Assembly (NCBI RefSeq): GCF_009176705.1
Contig: NZ_AP021846.1
Coordinates: 590,001-654,000 of the forward strand
DNA length: 64,000 nucleotides
Origin: Pseudoalteromonas sp. A25
Lineage (GTDB): Bacteria > Pseudomonadota > Gammaproteobacteria > Enterobacterales > Alteromonadaceae
Direction: 5' to 3'
Part shown: piece by piece, positions 55,624-64,000 of the stretch
Layout: each line of letters starts with the position of its first letter
How positions within the stretch are numbered: the stretch's first letter is position 1
Notes under the pieces: generated by a model
Seen by the model: the letters and a program-made list of their open reading frames with translations, nothing else
What the model was told of the DNA's origin: nothing
The model's database searches: none
Position numbers and translations under genes: made by a program

Positions 55624-55629
55624 TATAAT
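55624..55629 (+). promoter_or_regulatory. Probable -10 of ndk
   Basis: TATAAT in GCGTATAATTCGCG, 42 bases before the ndk ATG. No good -35 hexamer is seen at 16-18 bases, so only the -10 is proposed. Confidence 0.5.
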
Positions 55630-55670
55630 TCGCGCCCGTCAATAATCACAACTTTTTTGGAGCAAAAAAG

Positions 55671-56102
55671 ATGGCTTTAGAGCGTACTTTTTCAATCATC
55701 AAGCCTGATGCGGTAGCTAAAAACCACATTGGTGCAATCTATAACCGTTTCGAATCAGCTGGTCTTAAGATCGTTGCTTCTAAAATGGTTCACCTTTCTC
55801 AAGAGAAAGCTGAAGGTTTCTACGCAGAGCACAAAGAGCGTCCTTTCTTTGGTGCACTAGTTTCTTTCATGACTTCAGGCCCAGTAATGGTTCAAGTTCT
55901 TGAAGGTGAAGATGCAGTTCGTAAGAACCGTGAAATCATGGGTGCTACTAACCCTGCTGAAGCACTAGCTGGTACTTTACGTGCTGACTACGCAGACAGC
56001 ATCGACGAAAACGCGGTACACGGTTCAGACGCACCTGAGTCAGCTGCTCGCGAAATCGCTTACTTCTTTGCTGAAGAAGAAATCTGCCCACGTACTCGTT
56101 AA
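55671..56102 (+). CDS. ndk: Nucleoside diphosphate kinase
   Basis: A 143-residue enzyme that balances NTP and dNTP pools by phosphate transfer. The start [15 protein letters not shown] and the active-site His in [16 protein letters not shown] are the family signature. First gene of the housekeeping block; it has its own promoter and terminator. Confidence 0.97.
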   Translation: MALERTFSIIKPDAVAKNHIGAIYNRFESAGLKIVASKMVHLSQEKAEGFYAEHKERPFFGALVSFMTSGPVMVQVLEGEDAVRKNREIMGATNPAEALAGTLRADYADSIDENAVHGSDAPESAAREIAYFFAEEEICPRTR

Positions 56103-56125
56103 TCTCGATACAAGGCAATTGAAAG

Positions 56126-56147
56126 AAGGGCTTTTGAGCCCTTTTTT
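56126..56147 (+). terminator. ndk terminator
   Basis: AAGGGCT (56126-56132), loop TTTG, AGCCCTT (56137-56143), then TTTT: a compact stem with T-run 23 bases after the stop. Confidence 0.9.
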
Positions 56148-56221
56148 CGTCCTAATCGTTTTTTGTTAAACACTCCAAGCGCTAACTATAGAGTTTTTAG
56201 CAAAGCACAATAGAGTTAAGA

Positions 56222-56250
56222 TTGTTATCGCTGTTCATATTTTGTACAAT
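56222..56250 (+). promoter_or_regulatory. Sigma-70-type promoter of rlmN
   Basis: TTGTTA (56222-56227) and TACAAT (56245-56250), exactly 17 bases apart, 51 bases before the rlmN start and just after the ndk terminator. Confidence 0.6.
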
Positions 56251-56300
56251 GCGCGGCTACCTTACTAATGTTATACCGTCACTTGAATTGAGGTTGTTTC

Positions 56301-57437
56301 ATGGCCAGTACTGAGAAAAAAATTAATTTACTTGATTTAAACCGCGAGGGCATGCGTGAGTTGTTTGCTTCTTACGGTGAAAAGCCGTTTCGTGCTGATC
56401 AAGTAATGAAATGGATCTACCACTTTGGCATTGATGACTTCGAACAAATGAGTAACATTAACAAGAAACTCAAAGCAAAGTTAGCTGCTGAGTGTGAGAT
56501 TAAAGCTCCTGAGATCTCAGTAAAACAAGTTGCAAGTGATGGTACGATAAAATACGCACTGTTGCTTGAGGGGGGTCAAGAAGTAGAGACGGTATGGATC
56601 CCCGAAAAAGATCGCGCTACGTTATGTGTATCCTCTCAGGTTGGTTGTGCGCTGGAATGTACATTTTGTTCAACAGCCCAACAGGGCTTTAACCGCAACC
56701 TAAAAGTGTCTGAAATCATTGGTCAGGTATGGCGTGTTGCTAAAGACATTGGTCTTCATGATGGTGATAGTACTAAACGACCAATTACCAATGTGGTAAT
56801 GATGGGTATGGGTGAGCCATTGCTTAACCTGAATAACGTTGTACCTGCAATGGAACTAATGATGGATGATTGGGCGTTTGGTTTGTCAAAACGCCGTGTT
56901 ACATTGAGTACTTCAGGTGTTGTGCCAGCACTTGATATTCTGAAAGAAAAGATTGATGTTGCGTTGGCGATTTCTTTGCACGCGCCAAACAACGAATTGC
57001 GTGACGTATTGGTACCAATTAATAAAAAATATCCAATTGAAGAGTTCTTGGCTGCATGTCGTCGTTACATCGATGGCTCCAAAGCGAATAAAGACGTGAC
57101 AATTGAATACGTAATGCTGCAAGGCGTGAACGACAGCACAGATCATGCCCATGAACTGGTAAAAGTGCTCAAAGGCACACCGTCAAAAATAAACCTTATT
57201 CCGTTTAACCCCTTCCCTGGTAACGAATACGGCCGTTCAAGCAACAGTCGCATTGACCGCTTCTCTAAAGTGTTACAAGCCGCAGGTTTAACCTGTATTG
57301 TGCGTCGCACACGGGGTGATGATATTGATGCGGCATGCGGTCAGCTGGTGGGCGATGTGGTAGACAGAACCAAGCGTTTAGCTAAAAAGCAGCAACGTGA
57401 TGATAATGCGATTGCTGTTAAGGTAAGTGCTAGTTAA
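56301..57437 (+). CDS. rlmN: Dual-specificity RNA methyltransferase RlmN
   Basis: A 378-residue radical-SAM enzyme that makes m2A at 2503 of 23S rRNA and at A37 of some tRNAs. The radical-SAM cysteines are in [19 protein letters not shown]. The mechanistic Cys is near the C-terminus (DIDAACGQL). GMGEPLLN is also diagnostic. The length is typical. Confidence 0.96.
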   Translation: MASTEKKINLLDLNREGMRELFASYGEKPFRADQVMKWIYHFGIDDFEQMSNINKKLKAKLAAECEIKAPEISVKQVASDGTIKYALLLEGGQEVETVWIPEKDRATLCVSSQVGCALECTFCSTAQQGFNRNLKVSEIIGQVWRVAKDIGLHDGDSTKRPITNVVMMGMGEPLLNLNNVVPAMELMMDDWAFGLSKRRVTLSTSGVVPALDILKEKIDVALAISLHAPNNELRDVLVPINKKYPIEEFLAACRRYIDGSKANKDVTIEYVMLQGVNDSTDHAHELVKVLKGTPSKINLIPFNPFPGNEYGRSSNSRIDRFSKVLQAAGLTCIVRRTRGDDIDAACGQLVGDVVDRTKRLAKKQQRDDNAIAVKVSAS

Positions 57438-57561
57438 TACCTTTAACCAGCGAAAAGTGTAGTTAGTGCAATTTTAATCTGTCCTTATGGTAAAAAATAG
57501 ATGAATCATAAGGACTTTTAGGTAGTATAAGGGCACAGTGATATTACATAAAGGGTGGTAC

Positions 57562-59094
57562 ATGCGTTCTTGTTTGATTTCTCTCGTTGCAATTGGATTA
57601 TTGTCGGCGTGTGTTACTGAGACAAGCTCAGTTACCAGAAATAAGCCAAATGTAAGAAATGAAGTTAATGGTCAAGAGGCCGCAAAAACGCGTATTACTC
57701 TAGCTTTACAATATTTGCGTTCGGGCAATAATAGTCAAGCCAAATATAATCTAGAAAAGGCGCTGCAACTTGCACCAGAGCTGCCTCAGGCTCACTACTC
57801 ATTAGCTTATTATTACGAACAAGTTGGTGAAGATGCGCGTGCTGATAAAGCTTATCAACAGGCGCTATCAATCGATCCTAACAACCCTAATACTCTAAAT
57901 AACTATGGTACGTTTTTGTGTCGTATTGGCGAGTATCAAGCGGCTAGCGAACAGTTTTTTAAAGCCATCGATGTGCCTAGTTATCTGCGAGTGTCGCGCA
58001 GCTATGAAAATTTAGCGCTATGTGCCATAAAACAAGATAACTTTTCAAAAGCTGAAGATTACCTCAACAGTGCGATAGCGCATGATGGGCGAAGTCAATC
58101 GGCTTTGATCAGCTTAGCGGCCATATTTTATGCTAAGAGTGATTTACACCAGGCTATGGGGGTTTTAGAAAACTACTCAAATAAAGGCTTTGTATCAGCG
58201 CGCAGTATGCTTTTACAGCATCTTTTGCATGTCAGCATGGGGCATTTACAAAAAGCACAAGAAGTAGCTAATTTGCTTATTCAAACATACCCAGATTCGT
58301 TTCAAGCTAAGGTTCTTCTTAATGAGCAAGCACAAAACAGTGAATTTGTGCGTTTAAAAGAGCAATATCGTGTTGCACAGCTAAAAAAAATAACACAAAA
58401 GTCACCGTCATATTTATCACAGCAACCAAAAATAAAAATTAAACGTAAGATAAATCATCAACAAAAGACATCTGTTGCAAAGACTGAGGCTGTTTCATTA
58501 CGCCCATCAGAAGAATTCACAGCGCGTTCAGTTACTCAAACTACTATAGCGAGCGGATCTGACAATAACAGTATTGCTACGCTAACGAATGAAGCGGCAT
58601 TACAAAAACAAGAAACCGCAGAGGCGGAAAAGCCCACTAAAGGGATGGTACGTTTTTACGAGCCTGATCCAAACGATGTACGCTTTGGCAAGTCAGCGAC
58701 GACTGTAGCGTATGAACGCGACGCATTTGAAAGTAATTTGCAAAATTTGCCACTTGTGAATACTAAAGTGAGTGCACCAAAAGTTCCGTTTCATATAATA
58801 CAAGTTGGTGAAAATGTGTTTAGCTTGTCCGTAAAATACGACATTAAGCTAGTAGATTTGCTGCGTTGGAATAACCTAAAAGAATCCGATAGAGTGGTAG
58901 CAGGGCAAAAAATTTACCTTAATAACCCGACTACCATGCATGCTATTCAGGCAGGAGATACTCTATTTAAAATTGCGACTCAACATGGATTGCTGATCGA
59001 TGAGTTAATGCGATGGAATGATTTAACACCGGATGTGGCCTTAAAAGAAGGTCATGGATTATTGATTGTGGACCCTGATAGTTACGTTTTATGA
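57562..59094 (+). CDS. pilF: PilF/PilW type IV pilus lipoprotein with two C-terminal LysM domains
   Basis: A 510-residue lipoprotein (lipobox LLSACV near residue 17). The TPR part (about 40-260: YLRSGNNSQAKYNLEKALQL, YYEQVGEDARADKAYQQAL) is PilF, the pilotin that inserts the PilQ secretin. After a low-complexity linker, two LysM modules appear (about 410-455, FHIIQVGENVFSLSVKY; 460-505, MHAIQAGDTLFKIATQHG), which usually bind peptidoglycan. PilF is usually near 250 residues, so the tail is an extension. The start ATG 57562 has AAGGG upstream. Overlaps rodZ by 4 bases. Confidence 0.87.
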   Translation: MRSCLISLVAIGLLSACVTETSSVTRNKPNVRNEVNGQEAAKTRITLALQYLRSGNNSQAKYNLEKALQLAPELPQAHYSLAYYYEQVGEDARADKAYQQALSIDPNNPNTLNNYGTFLCRIGEYQAASEQFFKAIDVPSYLRVSRSYENLALCAIKQDNFSKAEDYLNSAIAHDGRSQSALISLAAIFYAKSDLHQAMGVLENYSNKGFVSARSMLLQHLLHVSMGHLQKAQEVANLLIQTYPDSFQAKVLLNEQAQNSEFVRLKEQYRVAQLKKITQKSPSYLSQQPKIKIKRKINHQQKTSVAKTEAVSLRPSEEFTARSVTQTTIASGSDNNSIATLTNEAALQKQETAEAEKPTKGMVRFYEPDPNDVRFGKSATTVAYERDAFESNLQNLPLVNTKVSAPKVPFHIIQVGENVFSLSVKYDIKLVDLLRWNNLKESDRVVAGQKIYLNNPTTMHAIQAGDTLFKIATQHGLLIDELMRWNDLTPDVALKEGHGLLIVDPDSYVL

Positions 59095-60008
59095 AACAAG
59101 AAAACATCGAAATGGAAGAACAAGTTCCTACTATAGGACAGTCGCTGCATACTGCTCGAATTGCTTCTGGCATGAGTGTTGAAGATGTATCGCAGCGTCT
59201 AAAACTGACGGCGTTGCAAGTAACTAAGTTAGAGCAAGATGATTACCAAGACTTAGGCCCTGTCACTTTTATTCGCGGCTATATCAAAAGTTATAGCAAT
59301 TTACTGGGTCTTGATTCTCAACAGCTATTGGCATTAATGGATGCTCCTAAAGCACCTGAGCCTACCAAGAGAATGCAGAGCTTTTCGAGGCGTACAGAAA
59401 AGGAAGCCAGCGATAATCGGTTAATGATTTTTAGCTATTTAATATTAGCGTTGGTGATAGGCTCTTCAGGGGTATGGTACTGGCAAACGAGTGATAGTGC
59501 GCCAGAGGCAAAACCACAGTCATCAAGCAATTCGCTCGCAACAGAAACTGTTGAGCGTGAGTCTGCCGCCAATGCTGTCGGTGCTATTGTAACTCAAGAT
59601 GATTCTCTTAATGACAATAGTGAATTGAATCAAACTGAGTTGGTAGCTCTGAGCGATATTACAAAACATGAGCAAGTGACCTTAGCTGAAGACGCTACGC
59701 AGCAGGAGCAGCTTAAACAAGAGCTTGATGTACTGCCAATTGAAGAGCAAAAAGACGCAGATTTGAGCACGATTGTTATGCGTTTTAGTGATGATAGTTG
59801 GGTTGAAATTTTTGATGCGACACAAGAGCGCATCGCATTTGGTGTTAAAAAAGCGGGCTACACCATGACAGTGGAAGGCAAAGCCCCTTTCAATGTTGTA
59901 CTGGGCAAACACCAAGTTGTGGCAGTTGAGCTGGATGGGCAGTTAATTGACTTATCGAGCTTGCCTAGAAACCGTTTAGCAAAATTTAATTTACCGTTAG
60001 CAGAGTAA
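59091..60008 (+). CDS. rodZ: Cell-shape protein RodZ
   Basis: A 305-residue protein with an N-terminal cytoplasmic helix-turn-helix (about 12-80, IGQSLHTARIASGMSVEDVS), a single membrane helix (about 112-130, LMIFSYLILALVIGSSGVWY), an acidic Gln/Ser linker and a periplasmic C-terminal DUF4115 domain (about 225-305). It anchors MreB to the membrane. The ATG shares four bases with the pilF stop (ATGA), showing translational coupling. Confidence 0.92.
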   Translation: MKQENIEMEEQVPTIGQSLHTARIASGMSVEDVSQRLKLTALQVTKLEQDDYQDLGPVTFIRGYIKSYSNLLGLDSQQLLALMDAPKAPEPTKRMQSFSRRTEKEASDNRLMIFSYLILALVIGSSGVWYWQTSDSAPEAKPQSSSNSLATETVERESAANAVGAIVTQDDSLNDNSELNQTELVALSDITKHEQVTLAEDATQQEQLKQELDVLPIEEQKDADLSTIVMRFSDDSWVEIFDATQERIAFGVKKAGYTMTVEGKAPFNVVLGKHQVVAVELDGQLIDLSSLPRNRLAKFNLPLAE

Positions 60009-60014
60009 CCGTCT

Positions 60015-61133
60015 ATGTTTTCAGAATCTCCGATAAAACGCAGAAAATCAACACGCATTAACGTGGGAAATGTTCCAATTGGAGACGGCGCGCCGATAGC
60101 TGTGCAGTCGATGACCAACACCAATACGCTGGATATCGATGCGACGGTTGCGCAGATCAAAGCTATCCAGGATGCTGGTGCTGACATTGTGCGTGTTTCA
60201 GTACCAACTATGGATGCGGCCGAAGCGTTTAAAAGTATCAAAGAGCAAGTTGATATTCCGCTTGTGACAGATATCCACTTTGATTATCGGATAGCTTTGA
60301 AGGTAGCCCAATATGGTGCTGATTGCTTACGCATAAACCCGGGTAATATAGGATCTGAAGATCGTATTCGCGCAGTGGTAGACGCTGCGTCTGAACGCAA
60401 CATCCCGATCCGTATTGGTGTCAATGGGGGATCACTAGAGCGTGACTTGCAGGAGAAGTACGGCGAGCCAACACCTGAAGCGCTGCTTGAGTCAGCGATG
60501 CGCCACGTTGAAATTTTACAGCGTTTGAATTTTGACCAATTTAAAGTGTCGGTAAAAGCATCCGATGTCTTTTTGGCTGTGGGCGCGTATCGACTGCTTG
60601 CTAAAGAAATCGATCAGCCATTACATTTAGGTATAACCGAAGCGGGTGGGTTTCGCTCTGGTTCGGTAAAATCAGCTGTGGGCTTGGGCATGCTATTAGC
60701 CGAGGGCATTGGTGATACATTACGTGTATCACTGGCTGCTGATCCCGTTCAAGAAATCAAAGTTGGTTTTGATATTTTAAAGTCTCTGCGAATACGCTCT
60801 CGCGGTATTAACTTTATCGCTTGCCCAAGCTGTTCTCGCCAGGAGTTTGACGTGGTCAATACCATGAACCAATTAGAAGAGCGTTTGGAAGATATCATCA
60901 CGCCAATTTCAGTGTCTGTGATAGGTTGTGTTGTTAATGGACCGGGAGAAGCGCTGATCAGTGATATTGGCTTAGCAGGCGCTAACCGTCGTTCAGGGCT
61001 ATACATCAATGGTGAGCGACAAAAGTTACGCATTGATAATGACAATATTGTTGAGCAATTAGAAGCTCAAGTTCGAGAATTTGTTGCCAAAAAAGAGCAG
61101 CAACCAGAAATTGATATCAAGATCGTTGAGTAA
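60015..61133 (+). CDS. ispG: 4-hydroxy-3-methylbut-2-enyl diphosphate synthase IspG
   Basis: A 372-residue 4Fe-4S enzyme of the MEP isoprenoid pathway. [19 protein letters not shown] opens the TIM barrel; cluster cysteines are in [14 protein letters not shown] and [12 protein letters not shown]. The length matches E. coli (372). Six bases after rodZ. Confidence 0.97.
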   Translation: MFSESPIKRRKSTRINVGNVPIGDGAPIAVQSMTNTNTLDIDATVAQIKAIQDAGADIVRVSVPTMDAAEAFKSIKEQVDIPLVTDIHFDYRIALKVAQYGADCLRINPGNIGSEDRIRAVVDAASERNIPIRIGVNGGSLERDLQEKYGEPTPEALLESAMRHVEILQRLNFDQFKVSVKASDVFLAVGAYRLLAKEIDQPLHLGITEAGGFRSGSVKSAVGLGMLLAEGIGDTLRVSLAADPVQEIKVGFDILKSLRIRSRGINFIACPSCSRQEFDVVNTMNQLEERLEDIITPISVSVIGCVVNGPGEALISDIGLAGANRRSGLYINGERQKLRIDNDNIVEQLEAQVREFVAKKEQQPEIDIKIVE

Positions 61134-61292
61134 TTCATAAATATTAAAATGTTTTTTATATTCAAGTAAAGGCTGTTTGCGCGTTAGGTCGCATTTTTAA
61201 CCTGTTTGGGTATAATGAGCGATTAATTTTTTACGCAAGTCAGGCACTTTGCGACGATCTCATTGATAAAACAGATTTATTTAGGAATTTAA

Positions 61293-62570
61293 GTGGCAAA
61301 ACAAATTCAAGCAGTTCGTGGTATGAACGACTGTCTGCCAGGTACAACACAAATTTGGCAGAAAGTAGAAGATACGTTGCGCAAAACGGTGGCGTCTTAT
61401 GGTTATCAAGAGATCCGTTTTCCTATTGTTGAGTCTACTGATTTATTCAAGCGCTCTATCGGTGAAGTAACCGACATTGTTGAAAAAGAAATGTACACGT
61501 TTGAAGATCGCAGCGGTGACAGTTTGACATTACGTCCCGAAGGAACCGCAGTGTGTGTTCGTGCTGGCAATCAAAATGGGTTGCTATACAACCAAGAACA
61601 ACGCCTGTGGTATATGGGGCCTATGTTTAGACATGAGCGCCCTCAAAAGGGTCGTTATCGTCAGTTTCATCAATTTGGTGTAGAAACCTTTGGTATTGCC
61701 AGTGCAGACATTGACGCAGAGGTTATTTTACTGACAGCCCGTCTTTGGCAAGAATTTGGTATCAGTGATCACGTCTCGCTCGAGCTTAATTCGTTGGGGT
61801 CAAATGAAGCGCGAGCACACTATAGAGATGCGCTAGTAGCATTTCTAGAGCAACACGTTGAGCAATTAGATGAAGACAGCAAACGTCGTATGCATTCGAA
61901 TCCTTTACGCGTGTTAGATAGCAAAAACCCTGAAGTACAGGCTGTATTAGAGCATGCACCTAAGCTGTCTGAGCATCTAGATGAAGAGTCGCAGGCGCAT
62001 TTTAAAAATTTATGTGAACGATTAGATGCCGCAGGCGTCAAATACCGCGTTAATGAAAAGCTGGTTCGTGGCTTAGATTATTATAATCGCACTGTTTTTG
62101 AGTGGGTGACCGATAGTCTTGGTGCACAAGGTACAGTGTGTGCTGGTGGTCGTTACGATGGCTTGGTAGAGCAATTAGGCGGTAAAGGTACGCCCGCAGT
62201 CGGTTTTGCGATGGGCCTCGAACGTTTGGTACTCATGTTACAAGAGCTTGAATGTGTAGGCTCTCTTCGTCGTAATGCAGACGTTTACGTTGCTGCCATG
62301 GGGGATAAAGCAAGTATCCAAGCGCCTGTTATCGCAGAACAACTCAGAAATGAAGTCGCTGGTTTGCGTGTTATGGTGCACGCTGGTGGTGGTAATTTTA
62401 AGAAACAATTAAAACGCGCAGATAAAAGTGATGCTTTAGTCGCTTTGATCCTTGGCGAGGATGAGCTTGCACAAGGCAAAGTAACCGTTAAGTATCTGCG
62501 AGAACAAAAAGAACAGATCACAGTGGCTTTGGGTGAGGTTAAAACTTTACTGCAAGCGCTGGTAGCATAA
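61293..62570 (+). CDS. hisS: Histidyl-tRNA synthetase
   Basis: A 425-residue class II synthetase. [12 protein letters not shown] starts it; motif 2 ([20 protein letters not shown]) and the His-specific [15 protein letters not shown] are clear, with the anticodon-binding domain at about 330-425. GTG start at 61293 with TAGGAAT upstream. A TATAAT at 61211-61216 suggests its own promoter. Confidence 0.97.
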   Translation: MAKQIQAVRGMNDCLPGTTQIWQKVEDTLRKTVASYGYQEIRFPIVESTDLFKRSIGEVTDIVEKEMYTFEDRSGDSLTLRPEGTAVCVRAGNQNGLLYNQEQRLWYMGPMFRHERPQKGRYRQFHQFGVETFGIASADIDAEVILLTARLWQEFGISDHVSLELNSLGSNEARAHYRDALVAFLEQHVEQLDEDSKRRMHSNPLRVLDSKNPEVQAVLEHAPKLSEHLDEESQAHFKNLCERLDAAGVKYRVNEKLVRGLDYYNRTVFEWVTDSLGAQGTVCAGGRYDGLVEQLGGKGTPAVGFAMGLERLVLMLQELECVGSLRRNADVYVAAMGDKASIQAPVIAEQLRNEVAGLRVMVHAGGGNFKKQLKRADKSDALVALILGEDELAQGKVTVKYLREQKEQITVALGEVKTLLQALVA

Positions 62571-62579
62571 GAGGTTATA

Positions 62580-63200
62580 ATGGAAATTTACTCAACAGAA
62601 GAACAACAAGCCGAGGCAATAAAACGATTTTTCCGTGAAAATGGAGTGTCTTTAGCGTTGGGCATTATTATTGGCTTAGGTGGTTTATACGGTTGGAAAG
62701 CTTACAATCAAAGTCAAATCGATAACGCGGAAGCAGCTTCTAATGCGTATAACCAATTTGTTGAAAGTGATGATGTATTAGCTGCAAGCGACAGTTTTGT
62801 AAAAGAAAATGCAGATTCTAACTATGCTGTACTAGCAGCATTTGTAGCGGCTAAAGAAGCGGCTGACAAGCAACAGTTAGATGTTGCTGCGCAAAAGCTT
62901 CAGTGGGCCGCTGAGAATGTACAAAGTTTAGAGCTAAAAGCCACAGCATTAACGCGACTAGCACGTGTACAGCTTGCTCAACAACAATTTGATGCAGCAT
63001 TGGCGACATTGGACAAACCAATGCCTGAGAGCTTTAAAGCGCAAATTTCAGAGATCAAAGGTGATGTATTCTTAGCCCAAGGCAATAAAGAAATGGCCAA
63101 GTCGCAGTATCAAGCCGCTCTTGATGCCTCGACGGAAGGCGCAAATACTCTGCTTAAAATTAAGTTAGATGACTTAGCTTCAGCACAGCCTGCAGCATAG
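62580..63200 (+). CDS. yfgM: YfgM, ancillary SecYEG translocon subunit
   Basis: A 206-residue inner membrane protein. A short cytoplasmic start (EIYSTEEQQAEAIKRFFREN), one membrane helix (about 23-42, VSLALGIIIGLGGLYGWKAY), then a periplasmic TPR-like region. It works with PpiD at the translocon. Adjacent to bamB, the usual order. Confidence 0.93.
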   Translation: MEIYSTEEQQAEAIKRFFRENGVSLALGIIIGLGGLYGWKAYNQSQIDNAEAASNAYNQFVESDDVLAASDSFVKENADSNYAVLAAFVAAKEAADKQQLDVAAQKLQWAAENVQSLELKATALTRLARVQLAQQQFDAALATLDKPMPESFKAQISEIKGDVFLAQGNKEMAKSQYQAALDASTEGANTLLKIKLDDLASAQPAA

Positions 63201-63208
63201 GAGTCAGT

Positions 63209-64000
63209 ATGAATAAGCTTAGTATGGCCACCTTGGCGCTTTGCATGGCGTCGCTGTTAGGATGTTCATCTAGTGATGAAGAAGAACTCGTTCTACCAGA
63301 AATCAACAACCAGTTTGAGACACAAGTTGTTTGGCAGGAAAGTGTTGGTGATGGTGTAGAACATTACTTCTCTCGTTTGACACCAACGATTTATAAAGAT
63401 TTCGTGTTTGTGGCAGAGCGTGATGGTTTAGTTAAAGCGCTTAACCTTGAGTCGGGCAAAACGTTATGGCAAACAGATACACGAAAAGCCCCAGCGTTTT
63501 GGCCATGGGAAGATAGTGATAGTGCAAAGCTCTCTGGTGGCATTTTGCAAGCATATGGAAACATTTATATTGGTTCCGAGCACGGCGAAGTCATTGCTTT
63601 AAATAGAGATTCTGGCGAGATAATCTGGCGTAAGAATGTTCCAGGTGAAGCCTTATCATCACCTGCTGCGGGCGACGGCCTGGTGTATGTTAACTTAGGG
63701 TCTGGTAAGTTGCTTGCTCTTCATCCTGATACCGGCGAAGAACGCTGGCGTCATGAGCAAGAAGTACCAGCTTTAACGTTGCGGGGCTTGAGCTCGCCTA
63801 CGGCGGCTAACGGTGGTGTATTATTTGGTGAAGAAAGCGGTAAGTTATCTGTATTGATCGCTGAAAATGGCTATAGTGCCTGGAGTGCAGATGTCGCATT
63901 AGCCAAAGGTTCGTCAGAGTTTGAACGTTTAGTTGATGTAGATACAAAGCCTGTTGTTAGCGGCGCAATGGCTTATGCAATAGGCTATAATGGTAATTTA
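63209..64000 (+). CDS. bamB: BamB outer membrane assembly lipoprotein (3' end outside window)
   Basis: The first 264 residues of BamB, open at the right edge. The lipobox is LLGCSS (Cys near residue 19). Repeated PQQ-like blade motifs (ALNLESGKTLWQT, ALNRDSGEIIWRK, ALHPDTGEERWRH) form the beta-propeller that supports BamA in inserting outer membrane proteins. The ATG at 63209 has AGGAG upstream, 8 bases after yfgM. Confidence 0.95.
   Translation, partial: MNKLSMATLALCMASLLGCSSSDEEELVLPEINNQFETQVVWQESVGDGVEHYFSRLTPTIYKDFVFVAERDGLVKALNLESGKTLWQTDTRKAPAFWPWEDSDSAKLSGGILQAYGNIYIGSEHGEVIALNRDSGEIIWRKNVPGEALSSPAAGDGLVYVNLGSGKLLALHPDTGEERWRHEQEVPALTLRGLSSPTAANGGVLFGEESGKLSVLIAENGYSAWSADVALAKGSSEFERLVDVDTKPVVSGAMAYAIGYNGNL

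Overview
The window is a chromosomal segment of a marine gammaproteobacterium, most likely Pseudoalteromonas or a close Alteromonadales relative. This rests on the Fe-S cluster operon iscRSUA-hscBA-fdx, the block ndk-rlmN-pilF-rodZ-ispG-hisS-yfgM-bamB, the maoP/hdfR divergent pair, and fairly AT-rich coding. The species call is inference from gene content; no rRNA is present. One tRNA gene, tRNA-Arg(CCG), was found. I saw no CRISPR array, no integrase and no replication origin.

Bases 1-5,900 are accessory. A segment of about 708 bp holding an alkB-like gene and the first 12 codons of an esterase gene occurs twice (1-708 and 4160-4869), about 99% identical. Between the copies lie a REP-associated Y1 transposase with its GGGGTCAAG end repeats, a predicted polymorphic-toxin nuclease of the WHH (HNH/Endo VII) type, a small reading frame broken by a stop codon, and a secreted cysteine-containing protein of unknown function. 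A 189-bp MITE-like element follows at 5711-5899; a second copy lies in the opposite orientation at 40868-41056.

Bases 5,900-21,960 hold a membrane-anchored winged-helix regulator divergent from an MBL-fold hydrolase, then a leftward copper/silver efflux operon: a small Cys/Met/His-rich protein, a CusC-like outer membrane factor, CusB with two CusF-like tails, CusA, and two PepSY membrane proteins, one carrying a 2Fe-2S ferredoxin domain. An EAL-CBS-GGDEF protein and a periplasmic solute-binding protein come next.

Bases 21,960-29,390 are core: suhB, trmJ, and the isc operon behind three IscR-type boxes. Terminators end the isc transcript after fdx, and iscX is not seen. Bases 29,390-55,660 separate fdx from ndk, which lie close together in many relatives. 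Inside are a succinate-semialdehyde dehydrogenase, a possible N-acetylgalactosamine salvage set (nucleotidyltransferase, sugar 1-kinase, GH109-like exported enzyme), a thiamine uptake and kinase set, zntB, a rimK cluster, a small MscS channel, a BamA-like outer membrane protein, recQ, rarD, a Rec-Rec-GGDEF regulator, maoP/hdfR, a porin, a GSCFA-domain protein, and the tRNA-hydroxylation pair yfhL-trhP. From 55,671 to the right edge runs the housekeeping block ndk to bamB, with bamB cut by the window end.
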